Below, in pieces: positions 1 to 6,299 of a DNA stretch of 13,932 bases. Within the stretch, counting starts at the first letter, position 1, and every line of letters starts with the position of its first letter. Position numbers and translations under genes: made by a program. The stretch comes from an uncultured Campylobacter sp. (GTDB lineage Bacteria; Campylobacterota; Campylobacteria; Campylobacterales; Campylobacteraceae), in NCBI RefSeq assembly GCF_938045205.1, contig NZ_CALIMY010000139.1, forward strand, positions 1 through 13,932. The letters are read 5' to 3'. A model generated the notes under the pieces. The model saw only the letters and a list, made by a program, of their open reading frames with translations. It was not told the DNA's origin and searched no databases.

Positions 1-19
1 TCCTATACTTAAAATTTCA

Positions 20-46
20 GGGGCGGGAGATTTCTCGCCCCTTTTT
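20..46 (+). terminator. Intrinsic terminator of an upstream gene
   Basis: A 9-bp stem (GGGGCGGGA pairing with TCTCGCCCC, one G-T pair) closes a GATT loop and is followed directly by five T. The T tract lies on the plus-strand side, so it should end a plus-strand transcript from a gene left of the window. It is not oriented to stop the minus-strand metI transcript. Confidence 0.8.
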
Positions 47-959
47 AAATTTAGACGCTACGCATTAGATAAATTTCATAGCTTCGCTATTATGCGATAA
101 CGATCTTATTAAGCGTGTCGTATCCGCCCGCGTAAAATTTTACCACAAGCGGCGCAAGATAATTCATAAAATTCTATGCCGCTTTAAAATTTCTCAATAC
201 GAAAGAATTTAGGCTCAATTCGCAGAGGAATTTCATAGTCTGCCTTATCTTTAAAGAACTGGCGCAATCTTAGGTTCTTTTACCAAAGCCAAAAAGCTTA
301 TCAAAGCGGCAATACCATCATCTTTGGCTTTTATTGCTAAGGCTGGTGTCTTTTATTGATATCCTGCGCTTTATATTTTAAAAGTAGCTACGAAATTTCG
401 AAGTAAAAATGAAATTATATAAGAAAGATCTCGCAAAATCTAAAATTATAAAACTGCTTGTCTTAGAATTTATAAGCAAAATTTCGCAAGGTCTAAATTT
501 TTAAAATTTTAAAATTCCGTGCTTTAGAATTTCAAATTTCAACTTACGCTTCTCATTAAGATTTAGGCTAATTTAAATTTTAGGCAATGAAATTTTAAAA
601 TTCTGCGCCTAAATCTTGCCTGCGGATTTTAAAATTACCCAGCATAGTTTCGATCGCCCGCTTCAAAGAGGCGACCTATTAGAAAAATAAAGCTTACTCT
701 ACGCAAAACAAGTCTTGGCACAAGCTTTGCTTTAGCTACACAAAGCCTTAAATTTAAACCTTGACGGCAGGTAAAAATCTAACTGCTTACGATATAGAAT
801 TTTAAGCGGTATTCATAGAGTTGTAAACCTACCTTTTTATAATTTTACAGTTTGGCAAAACAGGCTATGCAAATGAACGGCCTATAGTTAAAAATCTACT
901 TTTTGCAATTTTATACTAATAGAAAATGTTTGATATCTCGTTAAGCTATGGGATTGAGC
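47..959. other. Gene-free AT-rich region downstream of metI
   Basis: About 0.9 kb with no credible gene on either strand. It carries many AAATTT/AAATTTTAAA runs, several degenerate copies of a CTTTA(A/G)AATTT motif (for example at 182 and 522), and an 11-bp inverted repeat at 558/607. The minus strand after the metI stop shows no trace of the metQ lipoprotein gene that often follows metI. The longest item I noticed, a 31-codon reading frame at 409-504, has no good ribosome binding site and lies within the repeat-like sequence. Confidence 0.6.
558..617. repeat. 11-bp inverted repeat pair
   Basis: AAGATTTAGGC (558-568) and GCCTAAATCTT (607-617) are perfect inverted copies separated by 38 AT-rich bases. 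There is no following T tract, so it is not a standard terminator. Its function is unknown. Confidence 0.5.
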
Positions 960-1634
960 CTACTTTTTCGTGATTTTATAGAATAAATTTCCGATGCTTT
1001 GTATGATCTGCACGAGCACGATCAGTATCACGACGGTGTATGCCATTATGTCGGGGCGGAAACGCTGAAAGCCGTAGCGGATCGCCACGTCGCCGAGCCC
1101 GCCGCCGCCGACAGTGCCCGCCATCGCCGTAAATCCGATGATGACTATGAGCGTCAGTGTAATCGCGCCGATGATGCTAGGAAGCGCCTCGACGAACATC
1201 ACGCGAAAGATAATCTGCGTCTTGCTCGCTCCAAAGCTCTTTGCCGCCTCGATCACGCCGCTATCGACCTCCAGTAGCGCACTTTCGATGAGCCGCGCGA
1301 TAAAGGGCGCCGAGCCGATAGTAAGCGGCACGATCGCCGCGGTGGTGCCGATGCTCGTGCCGATAAGAAGCTTCGTAAGCGGAAAGAGCACGATCAGCAA
1401 GATTATAAACGGAAAGCTTCGCAGCGTGTTTATCGCAACGTCCAGCACGGCGTAAACGATGCGGTTTTCGCAGAGCCCGCCGCGACGCGTAAGGATAAGC
1501 ACGATCGCAAGCACGAGCCCTAAAATAAACGCCAAAGCCGTGCTTACGAAGGTCATATACAGCGTCTCCAGCGTCGCGTTTAGTAGCAGCTTCGGAATCA
1601 CTCCGCTAAAAAAATTTTGTATCCACTCTATCAT
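960..1634 (-). CDS. metI: MetI-type D/L-methionine ABC transporter permease
   Basis: Inner-membrane permease subunit that forms the channel of the MetNIQ methionine importer. It is 224 residues long (family about 217) and almost entirely hydrophobic, with about five membrane segments near residues 18-48, 60-88, 95-115, 152-175 and 198-217. The cytoplasmic coupling loop that docks the ATPase is clear at about 129-150 (EAAKSFGASK, then an LPSI ending), and GTVGGGGLGD near 173-182 is typical of MetI. The start is supported by GAAAGGACAAAG just upstream of the ATG at 1634. The gene follows the response regulator by 87 bp on the same strand. What is odd is the context: neither metN nor metQ lies beside it, so its partners must be elsewhere or absent. 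The family call is firm; methionine as substrate rests on family resemblance only. Confidence 0.88.
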   Translation of the reverse strand: MIEWIQNFFSGVIPKLLLNATLETLYMTFVSTALAFILGLVLAIVLILTRRGGLCENRIVYAVLDVAINTLRSFPFIILLIVLFPLTKLLIGTSIGTTAAIVPLTIGSAPFIARLIESALLEVDSGVIEAAKSFGASKTQIIFRVMFVEALPSIIGAITLTLIVIIGFTAMAGTVGGGGLGDVAIRYGFQRFRPDIMAYTVVILIVLVQIIQSIGNLFYKITKK

Positions 1635-1721
1635 CTTTGTCCTTTCATTTTGCGTCCGTTTGCGCTATATTGGGCTTTTCACCATTTTAAATTTTAAAAT
1701 TGACGGCGCACGCAGGCCCGC

Positions 1722-2399
1722 TTACTGTATCAGCTTGTATCCTACGCCGCGGATTGCGTGGATGTAGCTTGGCGCCTTGGACGTTTCGCCGAGTTTTAGG
1801 CGGATGCGGCCGATGATGACGTCGATGCTTTTGCTCGAGGATTCCTCGCTTATGGAGCTGCAGTTGTAGATGAGCTCCTCGCGGGTGATTGCGCCGCCTT
1901 CCTTTTTGATGAGATACGAAAGCACGTCGTATTCGGCGATGGTGAGCGAGAGGGGCTGTCCTTTGAAGCTGATGACGTGGCGGAAATCATCCACTTCGAG
2001 GTCTTTTTTGGGCTTGGCGGAGCGCTGGAGCGAGTTTATGTCGTAACGCTCGATGTGGCGTTTGATGCGCGCTAAAAGCTCTTGCGGATTGTATGGCTTT
2101 GGCAGATAATCGTCCGCGCCGAAGTCGAAGGCGTTGATCTTATCGGTCAGATCGTGGCGGGCGCTTGAGATTATGATCGGTATATCGGTGTTTTTGCGGA
2201 TCTCTTTGCAGACCTCAAGTCCGTCCATCCCAGGAAGCGTGAGGTCTAAAATCACGAGGTTGAAGTTTTCTAAATTTAGCTTAGAAAGCCCCAAAAACGG
2301 ATCGTCCGCGACGGTAATATCGATATCGTATTGCTGCAGATATTCGCTTAAAATTTCGGCGAGTTCTAAATCGTCCTCTATCATTAAAATTTTAGTCAT
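1722..2399 (-). CDS. OmpR/PhoB-family response regulator (RacR/ArsR-like)
   Basis: Two-domain transcription regulator of 225 residues. The receiver domain (about 1-118) has the acidic pocket E8-D9-D10, phospho-acceptor D52 in ILDLTLPGMDG, the switch Ser in IIISSA (78/79) and the conserved K101 in LPKPY. The winged-helix DNA-binding domain (about 130-225) carries KSIDVIIGRIRLKLG and ends IHAIRGVGYKLIQ. It most resembles C. jejuni RacR and H. pylori ArsR from memory, so phosphorylation by a membrane histidine kinase is expected. No kinase gene is adjacent: metI follows on the same strand and hup diverges upstream. It is therefore either an orphan or uses a distant kinase. The start ATG at 2399 follows AAAGG and an extended -10 box. 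I leave the symbol blank because racR identity cannot be settled without the partner kinase. Confidence 0.88.
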   Translation of the reverse strand: MTKILMIEDDLELAEILSEYLQQYDIDITVADDPFLGLSKLNLENFNLVILDLTLPGMDGLEVCKEIRKNTDIPIIISSARHDLTDKINAFDFGADDYLPKPYNPQELLARIKRHIERYDINSLQRSAKPKKDLEVDDFRHVISFKGQPLSLTIAEYDVLSYLIKKEGGAITREELIYNCSSISEESSSKSIDVIIGRIRLKLGETSKAPSYIHAIRGVGYKLIQ

Positions 2400-2424
2400 A
2401 AAAAGCCTTTGAAATTTTGCGCGG

Positions 2425-2430
2425 ATTATA
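2425..2430 (-). promoter_or_regulatory. Extended -10 promoter of the response regulator
   Basis: On the minus strand the sequence TGTTATAAT gives a perfect TATAAT hexamer with the extended TGn element, about 26 bases before the start codon. The upstream stretch is AT-rich, as is usual for Campylobacter sigma-70 promoters, which lack a strong -35 box. Confidence 0.65.
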
Positions 2431-2657
2431 ACAAAATATAGTTTATATATTTTAAAGCGGCAGGCTGGGGCGAAATTTTATAAAAATGAAACGCGGAGGG
2501 GAGAAATTTTGAAATTTTTCGAAATCGGGCAAAATTTCAAAAATCAGCCCCAAAAATATGGCGAAATTTTGAAATTTAAAGAAGCGAAATCCGAAAAATT
2601 GACGAATTTGGGCTAAATTCGGCTAAATTTTGCCGATTTTTGCGTTTTTTTCTTAAA
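2431..2657. repeat. Divergent intergenic region with AT-rich hairpin and direct repeat
   Basis: This is the stretch between the promoters of the response regulator and hup. TTTTGAAATTTT (2507-2518) and AAAATTTCAAAA (2531-2542) form a perfect 12-bp inverted repeat around a 12-base loop. The 15-mer GAAATTTTGAAATTT occurs at 2503 and again at 2563, exactly 60 bases apart. No gene is visible here. The region may hold operator sites for either flanking gene, but nothing in the sequence identifies the binding protein. Confidence 0.5.
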
Positions 2658-2692
2658 AAACTATTGTATTTTTTGCGAAACTATTGTAGAAT
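2658..2692 (+). promoter_or_regulatory. hup promoter with duplicated ACTATTGTA element
   Basis: TGTAGAAT at 2685-2692 provides an extended -10 (TAGAAT at 2687-2692), 33 bases before the hup start codon. The 11-mer AAACTATTGTA occurs at 2658-2668 and again at 2678-2688, a pitch of 20 bases or about two helical turns. The second copy runs into the -10 box. This could be tandem promoters or a pair of regulator sites. Confidence 0.6.
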
Positions 2693-2725
2693 ACCGCCCA
2701 AACCACTTTATTTTAAAGGATTAGC

Positions 2726-3022
2726 ATGAAAAAAGCTGATTTTATCCAAGTAGTTGCCGATAAGGCAGGTCTTTCTAAAAAAGATACTGTTAAGGTAGTT
2801 GATTCTGCACTTGAGGCTATCAAAGAGCTTTTGGTAAAAGGTGATGACATAAGCTTCATCGGCTTCGGATCTTTCGGTATTGCAGAGCGTGCAGCTCGCG
2901 AGGGTAAAGTTCCTGGCACAAACAGAACTTACAAATCTCCTGCTACTAAAGTAGTAAAATTTAAAGTCGGCAAACAGCTAAAAGAGGCTGTTGCAGCTGC
3001 AAAAGGCAAGAAGAAAAAATAA
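2726..3022 (+). CDS. hup: HU-family DNA-binding protein
   Basis: Nucleoid-associated, DNA-bending protein of 98 residues, close to the usual 90-100, that acts as a dimer. The N-terminal helices carry KKDTVKVVDSAL. The beta-arm region has the hallmark GFGSFGIAERAAREG (about 47-61) and the DNA-intercalating tip GTNR followed by TYKSPA near residues 64-73. A Lys-rich tail (GKKKK) ends the protein. The start is set by AAAGGA six bases before the ATG. The gene stands alone, with its own promoter and a strong terminator. Its codon choice (many GCT, GTT, AAA) differs from the GC-richer neighbours and fits high expression. HU versus the related IHF cannot be strictly separated by eye, but a single HU-type gene is usual in Campylobacter. 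Confidence 0.95.
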   Translation: MKKADFIQVVADKAGLSKKDTVKVVDSALEAIKELLVKGDDISFIGFGSFGIAERAAREGKVPGTNRTYKSPATKVVKFKVGKQLKEAVAAAKGKKKK

Positions 3023-3034
3023 TTTTCTTGCTCC

Positions 3035-3064
3035 AAGCCCCGTCTTCGGGGCTTATCTTTTTTT
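3035..3064 (+). terminator. Intrinsic terminator of hup
   Basis: AAGCCCCG and CGGGGCTT form a perfect 8-bp stem with a TCTT loop, followed by ATC and seven T. It lies 12 bases after the hup stop codon. Confidence 0.93.
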
Positions 3065-3071
3065 AAATTTA

Positions 3072-3077
3072 TACAAT
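3072..3077 (+). promoter_or_regulatory. Likely -10 box of tRNA-Leu
   Basis: TACAAT (within TATACAAT) lies 16 bases upstream of the mature 5' end of the tRNA and just after the hup terminator. The tRNA therefore probably has its own promoter. Confidence 0.5.
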
Positions 3078-3093
3078 CATAACTTTTCAAAAT

Positions 3094-3180
3094 GCCCGAG
3101 TGGTGAAATTGGTAGACGCACCAGACTCAAAATCTGGCGAGGGCGACCTCGTGTCGGTTCGATTCCGACCTCGGGCACCA
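3094..3180 (+). tRNA. tRNA-Leu(CAA)
   Basis: An 87-base class II tRNA with encoded CCA end. The acceptor stem GCCCGAG pairs with CTCGGGC, followed by discriminator A and CCA. The D-loop region reads TGGTGAAATTGGTAGACGCA. The anticodon stem CCAGA/TCTGG holds the loop CTCAAAA, giving anticodon CAA (3128-3130) for UUG codons. A long variable arm (GCGAGGGCGACCTCGT) identifies a Leu-type tRNA, and the T arm reads TCGGTTCGATTCCGA. It sits between the hup terminator and the pycA promoter. Confidence 0.97.
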
Positions 3181-3250
3181 TAAATATTCTTTAAATTTTA
3201 TCCGTAATTTCAACCGCCTTTTGCAAATTTCAACTTGCTATAAAATTTTT

Positions 3251-3256
3251 TATACT
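3251..3256 (+). promoter_or_regulatory. Candidate -10 box for the pycA operon
   Basis: TATACT, with a second AT-rich candidate (TATAAAAT) about 13 bases upstream, lies 39 bases before the pycA start. TAAAAGAGG at 3278-3286 is the ribosome binding site. Which of the two -10-like boxes is used cannot be decided by eye. Confidence 0.45.
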
Positions 3257-3295
3257 ATTATTACTGCGGTATTTCTTTAAAAGAGGCAATTATTT

Positions 3296-4729
3296 ATGAT
3301 ACGTAAAATTCTTATCGCTAATCGCGGCGAGATCGCGGTTCGCATCATTAGAGCCTGCAGAGATCTGCATATTAAAAGCGTCGCGATCTATACCAAACCC
3401 GACATCGATTGCTTGCACGTAAAAATCGCCGACGAGGCTTACGAAGTAAGCGCGGACGCGCTAAAAGGCTATCTGGACGCCAAAAAGATTGTCGAGGTTG
3501 CTAAAGAGTGTGGCGCTGATGCGATACATCCTGGATACGGCTTTTTGAGCGAGAATTTTGACTTTGCAAGAGAGGTCGAGGACGCGGGCATTATTTTTAT
3601 CGGCCCAAAACCCGACGTTATTCGCAAAATGGGCAACAAAAACATCGCTCGCTATTTGATGCGTAAAAACGGCATTCCGATCGTACCAGGCACTGAAAAG
3701 CTCAATCACGAGAGCATGGATACGATCAAAAAATATGCGCGCGAGATCGGCTATCCCGTGATTTTAAAGGCTAGCGGCGGCGGCGGCGGACGCGGTATCC
3801 GCGAGGTGTGGGAAGAGAAAGATATGGAGAGTGCCTACGACTCGTGCACGAGGGAGGCGAAGACCTTTTTTAACAACGATGAAATTTTTATGGAAAAACT
3901 CGTCGTCAAGCCGCGCCACATCGAGTTTCAGATCATCGGCGACAATTACGGTAACATCATTCACCTTTGCGAGCGCGATTGTTCTATCCAGCGCCGCCAC
4001 CAAAAGATTATCGAGATTGCGCCGTGCCCCTCAATAAGCGAGCATCTACGTAAGACGATGGGTACGACCGCGGTAGCTGCGGCAAAAGCGGTGAATTACA
4101 CAAACGTCGGCACGGTGGAATTTCTACTCGATGATTACAACAACTTCTATTTTATGGAGATGAATACCCGCATCCAGGTCGAGCACGGCATTACCGAGGA
4201 AGTTACGGGCGTCGATCTCGTCGTTCGCCAGATCCGCATCGCAAACGGCGAAATTTTAGAGCTTGAGCAAAGCGATATTAAGCCGCACGGCTACGCGATC
4301 GAGGCTAGAATCACCTCCGAAAATGTCTGGAAAAATTTCACCCCGGTTCCCGGCACCGTTAGCGATTATTATCCAGCACTAGGCCCTTCCGTGCGCGTCG
4401 ATAGTCACATCTACAAAGGTTATAAAATTCCGCCGTTTTACGATTCTCTTCTAGCCAAGCTCATCATAAAAACCACCGACTACGACCTGGCCGTCAATAA
4501 GCTAGAGCGCGCGCTGAAGGAATTTCGTATCGAGGGGGTGCGCACGATTATTCCGTTTTTGCTTAGCATAAGCAAGTCTCGCGAATTTCGACTCGGCTTT
4601 TTCGATACAAGCTACGTAGAGAAAAATTTAGACAAAATTTTAGAAAACACCATCGACGATATGCAGCCGAATAAAAACGAAGCGATCGCCGCCATCATCG
4701 CTGCGATGCGTAAATCGGCGCGGATTTAG
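3296..4729 (+). CDS. pycA: Pyruvate carboxylase subunit A (biotin carboxylase)
   Basis: ATP-dependent biotin carboxylase: it carboxylates biotin on a partner protein, which then makes oxaloacetate from pyruvate in the two-subunit enzyme. At 477 residues it has the full fold. The N-terminal domain (IRKILIANRGEIAVRIIRA, 2-20) and ATP-grasp glycine loop KASGGGGGRG (158-167) are present, as are ERDCSIQRRHQK (226-237), metal ligand E288 in MEMN, and the active-site run NTRIQVEHG (290-298) at E. coli AccC numbering. The C-terminal tail is longer than in AccC (about 445-449), and the sequence resembles C. jejuni PycA from memory. I therefore prefer pycA over accC. The biotin-carrying PycB subunit is not in the window. 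The gene heads an apparent operon, with the next start eight bases after its stop. Confidence 0.88.
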   Translation: MIRKILIANRGEIAVRIIRACRDLHIKSVAIYTKPDIDCLHVKIADEAYEVSADALKGYLDAKKIVEVAKECGADAIHPGYGFLSENFDFAREVEDAGIIFIGPKPDVIRKMGNKNIARYLMRKNGIPIVPGTEKLNHESMDTIKKYAREIGYPVILKASGGGGGRGIREVWEEKDMESAYDSCTREAKTFFNNDEIFMEKLVVKPRHIEFQIIGDNYGNIIHLCERDCSIQRRHQKIIEIAPCPSISEHLRKTMGTTAVAAAKAVNYTNVGTVEFLLDDYNNFYFMEMNTRIQVEHGITEEVTGVDLVVRQIRIANGEILELEQSDIKPHGYAIEARITSENVWKNFTPVPGTVSDYYPALGPSVRVDSHIYKGYKIPPFYDSLLAKLIIKTTDYDLAVNKLERALKEFRIEGVRTIIPFLLSISKSREFRLGFFDTSYVEKNLDKILENTIDDMQPNKNEAIAAIIAAMRKSARI

Positions 4730-4737
4730 GAAAGAGT

Positions 4738-5019
4738 ATGGATTTTTTAGATAGCCTAAAAGATATAAAAAAGGATATGCTTAAGGATAAAGCGGCAAGT
4801 TCCGTGCCCAAAAAGCCCAAAAAACCTAATCCAAATCGCGACGAGTTTAAAGATATTTTCAGAGATGATGATTTGAGCTTGCAAAGCGAAAGCGGTCTAG
4901 AGGGCGCCGCAGAGGAATTTGACACAGCCAAAGAGAGCATCGCCGCACGCGAAAAGCGCCTCAAAGACGAGTTTTTAAAATACGTGGACGCGGCAAATAT
5001 CAAAAAGCTGAATGACTGA
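4738..5019 (+). CDS. Conserved small charged protein of unknown function
   Basis: A 93-residue soluble protein with no signal peptide or membrane segment. It begins MDFLDSLKDIKKDMLKDK, has a Lys/Pro-rich linker (KKPKKPNPNRDEF, about 26-38), an acidic patch (FRDDD), and ends in a predicted amphipathic helix (AAREKRLKDEFLKYVD, about 69-84). I do not recognise a domain. It is real: AGGAAAGAG precedes the ATG, it starts eight bases after pycA, and its stop overlaps the bpt start by 8 bp (ATGACTGA), which suggests translational coupling. From memory, C. jejuni also has a small hypothetical gene (Cj1036c) between pycA and the transferase gene. A conserved position argues for a function linked to one of the two neighbours, but that is inference. 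Confidence 0.78.
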   Translation: MDFLDSLKDIKKDMLKDKAASSVPKKPKKPNPNRDEFKDIFRDDDLSLQSESGLEGAAEEFDTAKESIAAREKRLKDEFLKYVDAANIKKLND

Positions 5020-5746
5020 AATTCCATTTTGTACGCTGGATTTTGCCTGCCCCTATCTAGGCGGCAGAGCCGCACGCAGCGAGTATCTCTATATAAAAGA
5101 CTGCGACTTTGAGTATAATTCAAATTTAGTGCAGCACGGCTACCGCCGCTTCGGCAGGTATTTTCAAAAGCCCGTTTGTGCAGCCTGCGCGGAGTGTAAA
5201 AGCCTGCGCGTAGATGCTTTAAATTTTAAATTTAGCAGATCGCACCGCCGCGTCTATAAAAATAATCGCACGACCGCCTATGTATGGCAACCTCGCCCGC
5301 TTTTAAACGATGCGCGTTTGGAGCTTTTCGCGCTCTATCACGACTACATGCATCTAAAAAAGGGCTGGCCTGTGCAAGAGATCGATTTTGAGCGATATGA
5401 CGAAATTTACGTCCAGGGTCACGGCGACTTCGGCAAAGAAATTTCTTACTATGGCGAGGACGGGCGGCTTATCTGCGTCGATCTCATCGATATCGTGGAT
5501 GACGGCATCAGCTCGGTGTATTGTTACTACGATCCGTATCTGCCGCATCTAAGTCTGGGTAAATTTTCGCTTTTAAAACAGATCGAGTTCGCCCAAGATC
5601 TGGGGCTACGATGGATCTATCTGGGCTACGCGGTGAAGCAGTGCCCGAGCCTAGCGTATAAATTTAGCTATGAGCCGTATGAAATTTTAAACTCATACGT
5701 AGAACTTGACGCTCCCGCCGTGTGGGAGGGGCGCGTAGAGAAATAG
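5012..5746 (+). CDS. bpt: Aspartate/glutamate leucyltransferase (N-end rule)
   Basis: Moves leucine from Leu-tRNA onto proteins with N-terminal Asp or Glu, marking them for ClpS/ClpAP-type degradation in the cytoplasm. At 244 residues it matches the family, which is often annotated as arginyl-tRNA-protein transferase. Diagnostic segments are CPYLGGRAARSEYLY (13-27), HGYRRFGRYFQKPVC (42-56) with the cysteine group C56/C59/C62 (CAACAEC), SSVYCYYDPYLPHLSLGKFS in the GNAT-like C-terminal half, and WIYLGYAVKQCPSLAYK near the end. It is the last gene of the pycA operon and is translated from a start overlapping the upstream stop. A tRNA-Leu, the amino-acid donor type it needs, lies 1.8 kb upstream, probably by chance. 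Leucyl rather than arginyl specificity is inferred from the bacterial Bpt subfamily. Confidence 0.9.
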   Translation: MTEIPFCTLDFACPYLGGRAARSEYLYIKDCDFEYNSNLVQHGYRRFGRYFQKPVCAACAECKSLRVDALNFKFSRSHRRVYKNNRTTAYVWQPRPLLNDARLELFALYHDYMHLKKGWPVQEIDFERYDEIYVQGHGDFGKEISYYGEDGRLICVDLIDIVDDGISSVYCYYDPYLPHLSLGKFSLLKQIEFAQDLGLRWIYLGYAVKQCPSLAYKFSYEPYEILNSYVELDAPAVWEGRVEK

Positions 5747-5757
5747 GTTCTACGCGC
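5731..5757. repeat. Inverted repeat over the bpt stop codon
   Basis: GCGCGTAGA (5731-5739) and TCTACGCGC (5749-5757) form a perfect 9-bp stem with a 9-base loop that contains the bpt stop codon. No T tract follows, so it is not a standard intrinsic terminator, but it could stabilise or attenuate the 3' end of the operon mRNA. Confidence 0.5.
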
Positions 5758-6047
5758 GGACGCCCCGAAGCAGCCTAGGCGTACGCGCCGCATATAATCG
5801 TAAGCTCCGCGCCCGTACAGCGACAGCGCGCAGTAGCCGAGATCATGCCGCCGCGTAGAATTCGGTCGCGCGCAGATACGACGCGGTATGTTAAAAGCGC
5901 GCCTCGGAGTCAAATCTCGCGCTGAAATTTCGCGCGTTATAGTCTTTAAGGCTTTTGAGTCACGGCGGGCGTTAAAATTTACGCTGAAATTTCGCGTTAC
6001 TCGGCCTACGAAAATATCCGCAGCAATGAAATTTAAAAGGAGGGCAG

Positions 6048-6131
6048 ATGGATTTACAAATTTTACGGCAGGCTCGACATTTGCGTGTCGCAAGACGGCA
6101 CACACGGCTTTTGGGCGTACTTGACTCTTGA
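6048..6131 (+). CDS. Possible 27-residue ORF with strong ribosome binding site
   Basis: ATG at 6048 follows AAAAGGAGGGCAG, the strongest Shine-Dalgarno in the window, and the frame runs 27 codons to TGA. The peptide is Arg-rich (ARHLRVARRHTRLL) with no known similarity that I recognise. The overlapping frame, open from 6037, gives WIYKFYGRLDIC and then GTHGFWAYLTLEC, which reads more like real protein. A frameshifted remnant is at least as likely as a working small gene. Confidence 0.18.
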   Translation: MDLQILRQARHLRVARRHTRLLGVLDS

Positions 6132-6182
6132 GTGCGCGCGAAAAAGGGCGATTAATTTCGGCACCGCAGCGACTAGTTTCGG

Positions 6183-6224
6183 TTTTTTAGCGGACACCGC
6201 CGCGCAAGCGGCGGAGCAAAAAAA
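6183..6224. repeat. GC hairpin flanked by T and A tracts
   Basis: CCGCCGC (6197-6203), loop GCAA, GCGGCGG (6208-6214) make a perfect 7-bp stem. On the plus strand six T precede it (6183-6188) and seven A follow (6218-6224). The order is T-hairpin-A on both strands, the reverse of a bidirectional terminator, although the T and A tracts can pair to lengthen the stem. Confidence 0.55.
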
Positions 6225-6299
6225 GATGGCTTATAAAGCACGATATTGCATATATTTTGTAAAATTTAAGCAAACTGCGAAGCGCAATAAGACGACCGG

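Larger units (their letters stand above)
5758..6299. other. Gene-free region between convergent bpt and propeller gene
   Basis: About 540 bases without a convincing gene. The first 150 bases are unusually G+C-rich for intergenic DNA here, which suggests decayed coding sequence. A strong Shine-Dalgarno (AAAAGGAGGG, 6035-6044) precedes a 27-codon frame at 6048. A 7-bp GC hairpin lies at 6197-6214. No canonical terminator for either convergent gene was found. Confidence 0.5.

Noticed and set aside
409..504. 31-codon Lys-rich frame in gene-free DNA
   Set aside because: No convincing Shine-Dalgarno, and it is made of the degenerate repeat sequence; chance is likely in such AT-rich DNA.
3296..4729. 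accC of acetyl-CoA carboxylase
   Set aside because: The same enzyme fold, but length (477 versus about 445) and resemblance to Campylobacter PycA favour pycA; still possible without a tree.
5668..6105. 145-codon minus-strand frame over the bpt 3' end
   Set aside because: It is antisense to bpt at one end, Arg-rich with no recognisable domain, and lacks a ribosome binding site.
6183..6224. Bidirectional intrinsic terminator
   Set aside because: The T tract precedes and the A tract follows the hairpin on each strand, the wrong order for intrinsic termination.
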